DNA of 64,000 bases. Source: Planctomycetota bacterium (GTDB lineage Bacteria; Planctomycetota; UBA1135; UBA2386). Positions 44,901 to 53,109 of the stretch are shown here, one piece after another (the first letter of the stretch is position 1; each line of letters starts with the position of its first letter). The DNA is taken from assembly GCA_025459175.1 (NCBI GenBank), contig JALORC010000004.1, positions 62,001 through 126,000 on the forward strand. Direction: 5' to 3'. The position numbers were made by a program, and so were the translations under genes. The notes below the pieces were generated by a model. The model saw only the letters and a list, made by a program, of their open reading frames with translations, ran no database searches and was not told the DNA's origin.

Positions 44901-45708
44901 GGACCTGCGCAAGCAGCTGCTGGCGGCCGGGGCGCCGTTCGGTATCTCGTACTTCGGCGCCGCCACCAGCGTGCCGCTGCCGACCCAGCCCCCACGCGCC
45001 CTGGCCGGGGACGTGCCGCTGCCCGAGGGTTGGCCGGACCCGCGCTTCGTGCCGCCCGCTGGCATCCAATCGCTGCGGGTGCGGGCCGATGACCCGATCT
45101 GCCGCACGCTGTATCCACCCGAGTTCCTGGCCGAGGCGGAACGGGCCGGGCTACGGCTGTGGTTCCTGCCCGGGCGCACGGTCAACAAGGTGCCGATCCA
45201 TCAAGTCTGGTGCCGCAGCCAGGACCAGCAGCGCGCGGCGCTGATCGACGTGCATCCGGTGACGTTCGGCGAGCTGCCGCGCGAACTGCTGACCAGCGAG
45301 TATCGAGGCTCCGCGTTCCGCGACCTGCCGGCCGAGACGATGCTGTTCGACACCAGTCCCGGTATCGCGCAGCGGTTCGCCGCCGCGATCAGCGAGCGGG
45401 TCAATCGCACGCAGACCGGCGCCACGCCCGTTCGCTACGAACTGCCCCCCGCCGATCACCGCGCCTGGCCCGGCTGCGAGAGCTTCGGCGCAGCACCTGC
45501 AGTCGTGCCGCGAGATGGCTTCCAACCCGTTGTCGAGCGCCCGCTTGCGGGGCTGGCGCAGAACGGACTCGGCTACCTCTACCGCGGCCTGCGGGAATGG
45601 ACCGCCAACGGCGTGGTCGGCGCCGCCGAGATCCGCGGTCGGGGCGATGATGCACCGCGACAGAAGGACACCGGCTTCCGGCTGGCCCTTGTTCTGGTGC
45701 GACGGTAA
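41974..45708 (+). CDS. membrane Ser/Thr kinase with FGE-like C-terminal domain
   Basis: This 1244-residue Hanks-type kinase begins at ATG 41974. Kinase landmarks are the glycine loop IAAGGFGTVYEG (about 31-42), Lys56 in VAIKLLK, HRDLKPEN at 158-165, DFG at 177-179 and YGSPEQM at 203-209. A single membrane helix follows at about 303-325. About 700 residues of alpha-helical, probably coiled-coil sequence come next. The C-terminal 200 residues resemble the formylglycine-generating-enzyme/SUMF fold: RLWFLPGRTVNKVPIHQVW early, GLREWTANG matching the GNVWEW block, and TGFRLALVL at the end. Such kinase-FGE fusions occur in Planctomycetes and Chlamydia. The kinase domain is cytoplasmic and the rest extracytoplasmic (inference). 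Confidence 0.9.
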   Translation: MEPPADDEGATRPISHPPRIIGGRYRLDRFIAAGGFGTVYEGHYAILDQERRVAIKLLKAPAGADPATTLRFREEVKTLCLLDHPHICKVIDGGVDGETMFLVMDYAEGGSLKAKLKSTAEGGVDPQQAIVWLTEAAQGLLAAERNRTEDGQPAPVYHRDLKPENLLLHQGRVVVADFGAAKLGGENPGITSEIVPASWTPDYGSPEQMTGAVDHRSDIYSLGATFFHLLTGQLTRKRLKSAAARFDSVHDPRLVNRRVPKALGAIVRRMTEPDPARRYQSFAELLADIEAMQQTPPSRWKPRAAVAVLTLAAVAIGLQAVGVVNWFGTSVVLDDKAPPLAAVREQCLAIERELLALPAFDRTLLPELGRQLDAALRDTKADLAAIARLRDIGITDAQQPRLDRDFVPVVDLRQRVERLRTTLPEHIAVGDELMALSAGIESCSGLQARQRLEDVRTKVRRLLDDGPLREQLTAVEGSIARVELARRRAVTDLRLRLDRGELDGLAAAAAEQASSLRGIGEVELANEARQVADGAERAATALAGLPSWSPPASGPGAADLLALGSALDRLAGLDPTRDDGQLREWWSRVAGDRRRSWAAPLAASFRRDAEAWNTAATAFNERVDAARRERQEPTALAQEARRLGDDRLQLERLRSELDGLTARGLDDIDLVRALRTQLRTLSPLPARSAVDLADFEQRLQDRPDHRNLPTELEQAARQLDAAYDALQTAIGKARSAPPEPSEWGDLYARDTELVAAKDLFAKARKTYDDLQAVKRDLPDRAGAELARLCARNQATEQFAALELLREQVSAAVAKVIDERRVAVEAAEAAFTKGTDDPAANGRAAGALAAKLRDCGETELAARAAAVAIAAERARARLASVPSWQPATAGGRELGDLQQLPAAMTTLAMAAVDTEDRLLASWWSMRKQALAIAWSGAAEQRWQQLRTAFEAAFATAAADPEGAAAGAALTVERDAAEDLRKQLLAAGAPFGISYFGAATSVPLPTQPPRALAGDVPLPEGWPDPRFVPPAGIQSLRVRADDPICRTLYPPEFLAEAERAGLRLWFLPGRTVNKVPIHQVWCRSQDQQRAALIDVHPVTFGELPRELLTSEYRGSAFRDLPAETMLFDTSPGIAQRFAAAISERVNRTQTGATPVRYELPPADHRAWPGCESFGAAPAVVPRDGFQPVVERPLAGLAQNGLGYLYRGLREWTANGVVGAAEIRGRGDDAPRQKDTGFRLALVLVRR

Positions 45709-45786
45709 CGAGTACCGTCCTCCGCCCGGGTGGTGGCATCTCGCCCAGGCCATACCGGGGACTCTCTCGTCTTCGAAGGATCCCGA

Positions 45787-46788
45787 ATGTCCGTTCCACC
45801 ATTTCGTCGTTCGCCCGTCCGCCGTCGCGGCTGGTGGCTGCCAGCGCTGCTGCTGACCGCGTGTGCGACCAATGACACCACCAGCGTGTTGCGCGAGCTG
45901 CCGCCGGCCCCATTGGTGGTCGTGATCGACAGCGACGTGCCGGCCGGCAGCGGCGACGCCGAACTGCAGTTCCGCGCCACCGCGGCGGAGATGCAGACCA
46001 TGCTGGCACAGGAACTGCGCGCGCTGGATGCGAGCAGCCGCGTCGTCACCCGCAGCGAGCTCGGCACCGATCGCGCCGATGTCGCGATCAAGCTGGTGCC
46101 GCGCGGCGAGATCCGCTTCGAGCACACGGCGACGGCGAGTTATCTCGGCGCCGGCGGCCTGTGGCTGGTCAGCTGGATCGGTGGCCTGCTGGTGCCCGAT
46201 TCGACCTACACGGTGCGCATGGACGCGAGCTGCCGCTACGCGCAGGCCGGTGACGAGGCCGAGTACTTCGAACGCGAGGTCGCCGGCGGCGAGGTCGACC
46301 TGAGCTTCTTCGAGCGCAACGACCTGATCAGCCTGCCGGCCCTGCAGTCGCTGGTGCTGCCGCCGTTCTGGACCACGGACCAGTCCGACAAGACCAGCGC
46401 CGCGCTGACCCGCTCGAGCATGCAGCTGGTGGCGCGACGCATCGCGACCGAGCTCAAGCAGGACTTCGAACGCCTGGCGGAGGTCGAGTTCCTGTGCAGT
46501 GTGCGGGTGCAGACGCCGCGCAACGGCCAGAAGGTCTCTGCCCGCACCATGCCGATCACGCTGACCGCGGTGTCGCAGGCCAGCGACCCGGTCAGTCGGG
46601 TCACCGCATCGGTGAACGGCGGCGCGCCGCAGCCCCTCGAGCTGGTGCTCGGTCGCGACGGCGCCTCGAAGGTCGAGGCGCGCGGCGAGCTGCAGGGCCT
46701 CGACCCCGCCGCCGAGAACTGGGTCCGCATCGATGTCACCGCCGGCAAGATCTACACGCGCACGCTGCGTCTGAAGGGGAACTCGTGA
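45787..46788 (+). CDS. lipoprotein of unknown function
   Basis: This 333-residue protein has a basic N-terminus, a hydrophobic stretch and a lipobox, LLLTACATN (Cys27). It starts at ATG 45787 with AAGGA seven bases upstream. The mature part has alternating strands and a DRADVAIKLVPRGEIRFEHT region. The last 90 residues look like an Ig-like or surface domain (PRNGQKVSARTMPITLTAVS). No enzyme signature. Its stop overlaps the next lipoprotein start (GTGA), which makes a translationally coupled pair. Confidence 0.75.
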   Translation: MSVPPFRRSPVRRRGWWLPALLLTACATNDTTSVLRELPPAPLVVVIDSDVPAGSGDAELQFRATAAEMQTMLAQELRALDASSRVVTRSELGTDRADVAIKLVPRGEIRFEHTATASYLGAGGLWLVSWIGGLLVPDSTYTVRMDASCRYAQAGDEAEYFEREVAGGEVDLSFFERNDLISLPALQSLVLPPFWTTDQSDKTSAALTRSSMQLVARRIATELKQDFERLAEVEFLCSVRVQTPRNGQKVSARTMPITLTAVSQASDPVSRVTASVNGGAPQPLELVLGRDGASKVEARGELQGLDPAAENWVRIDVTAGKIYTRTLRLKGNS

Positions 46789-49700
46789 ACACGCCATCCA
46801 TGCAGGGCACTCCCTGGTCCAGGTTCGCTCCGAAGTCGGTGTTGGCGAGCGTGCTGCTGCTCGCGGGCTGCGGTCCGGTCGCCATCGGCGCCGCGGTCGG
46901 CAGCGCCGGCGGCGGCGGTGGTGCGGCCGGGCCCGCCAGCCCGACGCTGGCGCGGCTCGACCCCGCCTTCCAGCCCGATGCCGACCGCACCGTGGTCGGC
47001 GTACGCATCGCGCAGTCGAGCAGTCGCCAGGTGCGGTTGCGCCTCGAGTACGACCTCGGCCAGGGCCGCGTGCCGGTGCCGGCCGCCAACCTGTTGCCGT
47101 ACGATCCCGCCGGTCGTCGGCCGGCCCCGCTGCTGCCGCTCGATGCGGCGCAGAACTTCCTGGTGACGCCGTCGAGCGGTGGCACGGCGGTCTACCTGTC
47201 GTGGGATCACCGCGCCGATCTCGGCCAGGTCGAACGGCGCAACGTGACGTTGTTCGCGGTGTTCACCGATGCGCTGCTGAGCCAGGCCGACTTCGCGTCG
47301 GACGCGGCCAACTCGGTGCAGCTGCTGGCGAACGCCACCGTCGGCCGCGAGCTCGGCCAGCTGTCCGACCTGGTGCTGCGGCGTCAGTCGACCGATCCGG
47401 AGAGTGCGTTCGTCGTCGATGCGGTGCTGCAGGATCGCGGCGGTGACCGCGAGGCGACCGGCTTCTCGTTCGAGTACGCGGTGACCTCGGCGGTGCCGCA
47501 GGAGAGCGACTTCGTGGTGCTGCCGCCGGCCATCCCGACCGCGGTGACCGACACCGAGCAGCCCGACGGCTCGGTCCGCTCGACGCTGTCGTTCGGCTTC
47601 GACCCGCTGCAGCTCGGCGTGCCGTTCGGCGACTACACGAACTTCTGGATCCGCGTGCAGGCGCGCGAGACGTATCCACAGAATCGCAGCGACCTGCCGG
47701 CGTCGGTGCTGGTCGGCCCGCAGAACCTGCTGCAGCTCGCGGCGACCAGCGTCGGCTTCGCCCCGCGCATCGAGGGTGCTCGGGTCGTCAACCCGGGCTC
47801 GGCCCAGAGCAATGCCGGCGATCCGGGCAAGCCGTGGCTGCGCCTGCCGATCTCGGTGTCGATCACCAATCCGTCGCCGACCCGCGCGATGCGCGTGCGG
47901 CTGCAGGGCCGCTACGAGATCGACAACACGACCTTCCCGTGCACGCCGGTGCTGGACGGCGATCCGCAGACCGACGCCGAGTTCGACCTCGCCCCGCTCG
48001 AGCGGCGCCGGCAGTTCGTGGTGTGGAACGTCGCCTTCGACGAAGGCCTCGGCAACCGGTTGGTCAACGACCCGCCGTACAGCACGCCGCGGCTGTGTCA
48101 GGTGAGCGTGGAGGCGGTGCGGATCGCGAGCCCGGGCTCGGCGCTCGCCGGTGCCCCGCTGCGCGCGTCCGCGTCGGCCGGACCGACGCAGTTGAGCACC
48201 AATCCGTTCGTCGACTTCCGCGAGAACCTGCTGGCGGACGTCGGCCGCACCTGGTCGGCCGGCGACGAGCAGACGCAGGCGACGCGCGATCTGTTCTTCA
48301 CCCGGTTCCCGACCAGCGGTGGCGGCGCGCAGGAGACGACGCTCGGCCTCGACCAGCAGTTCGAGCCGCTGCAGATCACGCCGCCGCCGCCGGTGTTCGA
48401 CTTCCTCGCCGCCACGCCGCCGGTCAACAACGGCGTCTATGACCTGGTGCCGACCGACTTCGATCCCGACGCGCCGGACTGCCTGGTCTGGATCGACGGC
48501 TCGTTCCGCTACGTGCGTTGGCCGAACTCGGCCGGCGCGGTGGTGGAGCAGCTCGGTCCGGTCGGGGCCGCACTCGGCCGGCGCGGGCGCGATCCGATCA
48601 CGTTCACGATCGGCTCGGGCAGCGCGCAGCAGAAGGTCGCCGTGTTCCACACCTGGGACGAGCAGGTGAGCGGTGGCAACAAGACCGTGCAGGTGCGGCT
48701 CACCGCCGTGGCGCGCAACAGCCTCGGCGGCTTCGCGATCACCACCGGCCCGGTCGACACGTTCTTCCTGAACGGCACCCCGGCCGTCAACATCAGCGCC
48801 GTCGGTGGCGACTTCGACGGGGATCCGGCGACGCACGAACTGGTGCTCGGCACCTCGGGCACCGAGCGCGCCACGGCGCCGCTGCCGGGTCTGCTGCACC
48901 GCTGGACCTTCTCGTTGTCGGGCGCCCAGCTCGTGATCTCGGCGCCGGCGCCGCTGGCGACGATGCCACCTGCAACTGGCGATGCGACCCGCAACATCAG
49001 CGCCTGGCTGATGACCGGCTGGCGCGACGAGGCCGGCTCGCGCGACGGCCTCGTCGTCGTGCGCCAGCTCGACGGCACCCCGACGCTCAACCGCGAACTC
49101 GACGTCTGGGTGCTGCGGCAGAACGCCGGCGGTGGCCTGCAGACGTCGTGGTCGCTGCTGACCAGCGAGCTGTCGGCGCGGCCGGTCGGGCAGGGCGGCT
49201 TCCCGGAGCTCGGCATCACGTCGCTGCGGCGTGTGTTCGCCGAGGACCTCGACGGCAACGTCGACGGCATCGGTGGCTCGGACCTGCTGCTGGTGTTCGA
49301 GCGCCGTGAGTCGGCGACCAACCAGGTGTTCGCCGATGTGTGGCTCTACGCCCGCCGCGCCGCGCGGCCGGCGCAGTGGCGCCGCATCGTCAAGGACCTG
49401 GTGGTGCTGGATCCGGTCACCCTGCAGCCGTATTCGCAGTTCGGCGGGCAGGTCGACGCCGAGGCGTTCCAGCTCGTCGACGTCAACGGCGATCGCCTGC
49501 TCGACCTGCTGACGGCGGAGCGGCGGCTGCTGCCGCCGGTGCCGCCGGCGCAGCCGCAGCCGGCGCGTGACGCACACTGCAACTACCTCGCGTCGTCGCT
49601 GTCGGGCGTGGCCGGCAAGTTGCGCAATCTGGGCGCCGAGGCAGGCCTGCCTGAACGGCGCTCGGTGCTGCCGGGACTGTTGGATGCCGATGGCGACGGC

Positions 49701-50789
49701 AACACCGACGTCGTCACGGGTGGGTTGCTGCTGCTCGGCAGCCCCGACGGTACCTACACGCAGGCACGCAGTCTGGTGGCCGGCCCTCTGGCCCGCCATC
49801 GCGTCGAGCGCTTGTTCCTCGATGCGCCGGCGGACTCGATGGAAGTGATCGTCGGCGACGAGTCGATCAACGCGCAGAACCGCGTCTACCGCCTCGGCGG
49901 CATGGGGGCCGGAGTCACCTCGCTGTCGGTGACGACGCTGTTCGACTACTCGCTCGGCGGCAGCGGCGACCTGCGCGAGGTGCGCACGCTGACCGCGCCG
50001 GACACGGGCGCGCGCCGCGTCAAGGACCTGGTCGGCCTGGTCGGTGGCCCGGCGACCTCGTCGTTGCGCCGCGGGCGCGTCGAGGGTGGCACGACGCTGC
50101 TCAGTGCCTCGATGTGGAGCGGCCAGGTCGCCACCGCGGCCGGCCTGGCGCTGGTGCGGCGCTCGGCGATCCCGCTCGGCAGCACCGCCGGCACCGAGGC
50201 GGAGGTGCAGGACGTCGTCGTCGCCGATGCGCAGAACCCGGGCCGCGTGGTGATCTTCGAGTCGCACAACGCCTACCAGCCGCGCACGTTCGACTTCGCC
50301 GGCGAGAACGTCGTGCGCATCGCCGAGGGCTCGATCGGCAGCGACAGCCTCGAGGATCTCTGCGTGCTGACCGAGCAGAACGGCATCTACCGCGTGCGCT
50401 GCCTGCAGCAGAGTGCGGATCCGTCGTTCGGCATCGGCCAGCCGGCGGCGCAGCTCGAACTGGCGCGCTTCCAGCGGCCGTTCGCGAGCTCGGCGATCCG
50501 TTCGCTGCAGTTCGATCGCGGCGCGCGCGCGTTCGCGCAGGGCTTCCTGCTGGTCGACGACGACCAGGGCGGCAGCCTGCGCAGCGAGGTCCGGTTGCTG
50601 CGGCCGATCGGTGACAGCGCCGGGCTGGCGTTGCGCATGGTGCGTTCGCCGCTCGACCAGCCGGTCGATCTGCCGATCGAGGCGGTCGTCGCCGACCGCG
50701 ACAAGGACCAGCTGATCGAGGTCACCGGCGGTCAGCGCGCCGTCACCCAGGGGCTGCAGACGCTGCAGACCAACATCGCGCCGCAGTGA
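46785..50789 (+). CDS. large lipoprotein with FG-GAP/VCBS-like repeats
   Basis: This 1334-residue protein starts at GTG 46785, overlapping the preceding stop. A lipobox occurs in VLLLAGCG (Cys29), followed by a Gly/Ala-rich linker. Domains rich in beta strands fill the first 650 residues. Several FG-GAP/VCBS-like repeats with calcium-loop patterns follow: GGDFDGDPATHELVLG, EDLDGNVDGIGGSDLLLVF, DVNGDRLLDLLTA and DADGDGNTDVVTGGLLLLG. It is probably a surface-exposed scaffold or adhesin. Its last 82 bases are duplicated 2.25 kb downstream as part of a 135-bp direct repeat. Confidence 0.8.
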   Translation: MNTPSMQGTPWSRFAPKSVLASVLLLAGCGPVAIGAAVGSAGGGGGAAGPASPTLARLDPAFQPDADRTVVGVRIAQSSSRQVRLRLEYDLGQGRVPVPAANLLPYDPAGRRPAPLLPLDAAQNFLVTPSSGGTAVYLSWDHRADLGQVERRNVTLFAVFTDALLSQADFASDAANSVQLLANATVGRELGQLSDLVLRRQSTDPESAFVVDAVLQDRGGDREATGFSFEYAVTSAVPQESDFVVLPPAIPTAVTDTEQPDGSVRSTLSFGFDPLQLGVPFGDYTNFWIRVQARETYPQNRSDLPASVLVGPQNLLQLAATSVGFAPRIEGARVVNPGSAQSNAGDPGKPWLRLPISVSITNPSPTRAMRVRLQGRYEIDNTTFPCTPVLDGDPQTDAEFDLAPLERRRQFVVWNVAFDEGLGNRLVNDPPYSTPRLCQVSVEAVRIASPGSALAGAPLRASASAGPTQLSTNPFVDFRENLLADVGRTWSAGDEQTQATRDLFFTRFPTSGGGAQETTLGLDQQFEPLQITPPPPVFDFLAATPPVNNGVYDLVPTDFDPDAPDCLVWIDGSFRYVRWPNSAGAVVEQLGPVGAALGRRGRDPITFTIGSGSAQQKVAVFHTWDEQVSGGNKTVQVRLTAVARNSLGGFAITTGPVDTFFLNGTPAVNISAVGGDFDGDPATHELVLGTSGTERATAPLPGLLHRWTFSLSGAQLVISAPAPLATMPPATGDATRNISAWLMTGWRDEAGSRDGLVVVRQLDGTPTLNRELDVWVLRQNAGGGLQTSWSLLTSELSARPVGQGGFPELGITSLRRVFAEDLDGNVDGIGGSDLLLVFERRESATNQVFADVWLYARRAARPAQWRRIVKDLVVLDPVTLQPYSQFGGQVDAEAFQLVDVNGDRLLDLLTAERRLLPPVPPAQPQPARDAHCNYLASSLSGVAGKLRNLGAEAGLPERRSVLPGLLDADGDGNTDVVTGGLLLLGSPDGTYTQARSLVAGPLARHRVERLFLDAPADSMEVIVGDESINAQNRVYRLGGMGAGVTSLSVTTLFDYSLGGSGDLREVRTLTAPDTGARRVKDLVGLVGGPATSSLRRGRVEGGTTLLSASMWSGQVATAAGLALVRRSAIPLGSTAGTEAEVQDVVVADAQNPGRVVIFESHNAYQPRTFDFAGENVVRIAEGSIGSDSLEDLCVLTEQNGIYRVRCLQQSADPSFGIGQPAAQLELARFQRPFASSAIRSLQFDRGARAFAQGFLLVDDDQGGSLRSEVRLLRPIGDSAGLALRMVRSPLDQPVDLPIEAVVADRDKDQLIEVTGGQRAVTQGLQTLQTNIAPQ

Positions 50790-50842
50790 GTCGCCGCCGA
50801 CGGCGGCGATGACAAGCGGGGTCGCGCGCGCTTCGATGTGCG
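50708..50842. repeat. 135-bp direct repeat, copy 1
   Basis: The segment from CCAGCTGATCGAGG to GCTTCGATGTGCG occurs again at 52960-53094 with one mismatch: the T in CGCCGTCACC is C in copy 2. Copy 1 covers the last 82 bases of the large lipoprotein gene plus 53 bases downstream. Everything between the two copies is absent from the inferred ancestral arrangement. Confidence 0.95.
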
Positions 50843-51095
50843 GTACGAATTCAAGGCGAGCGCCCCTTTTGGACAGAGTATCCAACGCGTAGTCCTGATG
50901 GCACCGGCTTCCGTCACGCACGGGCAAGATCCGAACCAACGGTGGGAACCCCTTGTTTTTGACTCGACCAAGAAGAGCGTCTGGGTTGAGGCGACGACGG
51001 ACGCCTCTGCGGTGCCGCCGGGGTACTAAATGATGTTCGCGATCTCGAGTGCTGGAGTGCCTTCCATCGCCCACTGGGTGCAGTTGCTGCCATGA
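50843..51095 (+). pseudogene. remnant of a galactose-oxidase-like C-terminal domain
   Basis: Directly after the repeat, the frame encodes FKASAPFGQSIQRVVLMAP, then SVTHGQDPNQR, then PPGY. This is the C-terminal DUF1929/galactose-oxidase early-set domain, which normally reads VxLMRPGSVTHxFDMNQR...APPGYYMLF. An in-frame TAA at 51027-51029 stands where the second tyrosine is expected. The reading then resumes in the same frame as MMFAISSAGVPSIAHWVQLLP to a TGA at 51093-51095. The 5' part of the gene is missing. The terminal stop overlaps the next gene start (ATGA), so the two genes were once an operon. Confidence 0.8.
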
Positions 51096-52732
51096 ACAAC
51101 GGCCCCAAGAGGACGGCCTGGGCTGAGGCCGCGATGCTTGCCGGCGTCTTGTCCACTGCCGGCGCTCAGCAGCAGGTCATGCGCATCGATCGACCACCTC
51201 AGGGACCTTTTGGTAACCAACTGGCAGCCATTGGTGACAGGAACGGCGACGGTCATGCAGACATTGCGGTTGCCGTCTACGTTCCGATCATTCCGACCAG
51301 CTCGACTCTTGTCCCCGAGCTTTGGTTCTTCTCTGGCTCCACCGGCCAGCCGCTCGGACAAGGCCGCAGGAATTTCATCCAGCTGGCCTCTGCAGGGGAC
51401 TCCGATGGCGACGGGGTAGGTGACTACGTCCTGTCTTGTAGCGGGCCAGCCGTAGCACCCTGCTATCCCTACGAGTGCGCCGCGGTAGAAGTGCGAAGCG
51501 GAGTGACGGACGCGCTGCTTTGGCAATGCAACGTCTACCCCTTCTCCGAGATGGGAACCATGCTGGTCAGCGACCTGGATCTCGACGGCGATTCACGCCC
51601 GGACGTGCTGACCGCGACGACCTATCCATCCTTCCCAGGCATGGGCGGTGGCAGCCTGTTCGCGATCTCGAACGGCGGCAAGGTCCTCTACGAACTCAGA
51701 TCCCCCGCCGGAGAAGCCTTCGCCCCGGGCATCGGCAAGTTCACAGACTACGACGGTGATGGCTGCGACGACTTTTTGCTCGGCATCTACGTCGCACCCG
51801 GTGGCGCAGTAGACATCCGCTCCGGCAAGAACGGCAATCTGCTTCGTCGCCTCCCCGGGCACCCACCCGTTCTGTGGGGCCACGGCGCCACCGCGGCGAT
51901 GATCGGCGACCAAGATGGTGACGGCATCCCAGATGTGATTTCTGGCGACAGCGGCTTTGGTACACCGGGCGTTCTGCAGGTCCTGGGCAGCGTGACCGGC
52001 AACCTGATCCATCGTTGGCAAGTAACCCAACCGGGTCTAGGTGGCGACAACTTTGGCTATCCAACGGTCGCCTGCCTCGACATCGACCGCGACGGCATCG
52101 AGGACGTCGTCGCAAGCGCCGAGAATGGCCCAATAGCCAGCTGGGGGCAGTACGCGTTCTCTGGCCGAGACGGCACCTTGATGAAGCGGTTCACCGCCAC
52201 CGCACAAGCTGGCATCATGGGCACGGTTCGAGCTTTCCCACCTCAGCCAGGAGATCTGTTCCGCAAGTACATCAGCATCGGCTTCACCGGCTACGTGGGA
52301 GGCATCTACATGTTCTCAGGCGCGCCCGGCGGAGTCATCCAGACGGGCGCCGGAGCCCCCGGCACCCTCGCAGAAGCCCCCCGCATCGGCGTCCGCAAGT
52401 TCGAGCCCTCCGGCTTCCGTATCACGCTGACCGACGCCGAACAGGGTGCCCCCGCCTTCCTGGTCCTCGGATTCTCGCAGCCACCCCAACCAGGAATCAA
52501 CCTGCAGGCCCTCGGCTTCCCCGGCTGCACCCTGTTCCCCAGCCCCGACATCTACGGGCTGAAGCTCGTCGGCACCGCGGGCATCGCCGCTGGCTACGCG
52601 ATGCACGACTTCACCCAACAACTGCGCGCGACCCCCGGCGTCGGCACCTACGCCGTCTACGCCCAGTGGGTCGCTCTCGGACAGACATGGCCCGGCGGCG
52701 TCAGCGAAGCCATCCGCCTGATCGTGCAGTAG
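51092..52732 (+). CDS. secreted FG-GAP (integrin-alpha-like) repeat protein
   Basis: This 546-residue protein has a signal-peptide-like start (AWAEAAMLAGVLSTAGAQQ). Six repeats with calcium loops follow: DRNGDGHAD, DSDGDGVGD, DLDGDSRPD, DYDGDGCDD, DQDGDGIPD and DIDRDGIED. This is the blade pattern of an FG-GAP beta-propeller. The last 130 residues are the secreted-protein module (LGFPGCTLFPSPDIYG and EAIRLIVQ). The 5' half is less GC-rich than surrounding genes. It lies entirely within the 2.1-kb segment between two 135-bp direct repeats, so it was probably acquired together with the galactose-oxidase-like fragment. Confidence 0.82.
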   Translation: MNNGPKRTAWAEAAMLAGVLSTAGAQQQVMRIDRPPQGPFGNQLAAIGDRNGDGHADIAVAVYVPIIPTSSTLVPELWFFSGSTGQPLGQGRRNFIQLASAGDSDGDGVGDYVLSCSGPAVAPCYPYECAAVEVRSGVTDALLWQCNVYPFSEMGTMLVSDLDLDGDSRPDVLTATTYPSFPGMGGGSLFAISNGGKVLYELRSPAGEAFAPGIGKFTDYDGDGCDDFLLGIYVAPGGAVDIRSGKNGNLLRRLPGHPPVLWGHGATAAMIGDQDGDGIPDVISGDSGFGTPGVLQVLGSVTGNLIHRWQVTQPGLGGDNFGYPTVACLDIDRDGIEDVVASAENGPIASWGQYAFSGRDGTLMKRFTATAQAGIMGTVRAFPPQPGDLFRKYISIGFTGYVGGIYMFSGAPGGVIQTGAGAPGTLAEAPRIGVRKFEPSGFRITLTDAEQGAPAFLVLGFSQPPQPGINLQALGFPGCTLFPSPDIYGLKLVGTAGIAAGYAMHDFTQQLRATPGVGTYAVYAQWVALGQTWPGGVSEAIRLIVQ

Positions 52733-52852
52733 CGCCACCGGCGAAGCCCGATCGCCGTCGTAGCGCTCAGCCCTTCGTAGTCTTGAACACCACCCGCACG
52801 GGCGCCAGCTTCTTGCCGTCGGCGCTGCGGCACGAGTCGAACTTGCCGCGGT

Positions 52853-52963
52853 TCGGTCGGCAATGCGATGCACCAGCTGCTGCACGTCGGCGTCGTTCAC
52901 CTCCCGCTGCGCGTGGAACTCCGGCTGACCGCGACTCGGCTCCCAGCCGTACAAACCGTCCAG
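52853..52963 (-). pseudogene. IS91-family (Y2) transposase fragment
   Basis: The minus strand encodes LDGLYGWEPSRGQPEFHA followed by QREVNDADVQQLVHRIADR. This matches the internal segment of IS91/ISCR-type Y2 transposases that usually reads LDGVY...GxPxFHxxxxPTDxEVxxLLxxIxxRV. Only about 37 residues remain; both ends are lost and the catalytic tyrosines are absent. The fragment abuts copy 2 of the direct repeat. Confidence 0.6.
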
Positions 52964-53094
52964 CTGATCGAGGTCACCGGCGGTCAGCGCGCCGCCACCC
53001 AGGGGCTGCAGACGCTGCAGACCAACATCGCGCCGCAGTGAGTCGCCGCCGACGGCGGCGATGACAAGCGGGGTCGCGCGCGCTTCGATGTGCG
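52960..53094. repeat. 135-bp direct repeat, copy 2
   Basis: This copy is 134/135 identical to 50708-50842. It carries a non-functional copy of the last 82 bases of the large lipoprotein gene and then leads into the SprT-like gene. It probably keeps the original left neighbour sequence of that gene. Confidence 0.95.
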
Positions 53095-53109
53095 CTGGCG
53101 GAGTGGCGC

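Larger units (their letters stand above)
52733..53109. other. junction zone of remnants before the SprT-like gene
   Basis: This 377-bp gap has no intact gene. It contains minus-strand coding fragments (52767-52960) and the second copy of the 135-bp repeat (52960-53094). A short minus-strand piece at 52767-52853 reads NRGKFDSCRSADGKK, then LAPVRVVFKTTKG, and ends with a stop. It looks like a protein C-terminus, but I cannot identify it. Confidence 0.6.

Noticed and set aside
46752-51074. Very long minus-strand open frame over the FG-GAP lipoprotein
   Set aside because: It is a typical high-GC antisense shadow (Arg-, His- and Ala-rich, no domains); the plus strand has lipobox and calcium-loop repeats.
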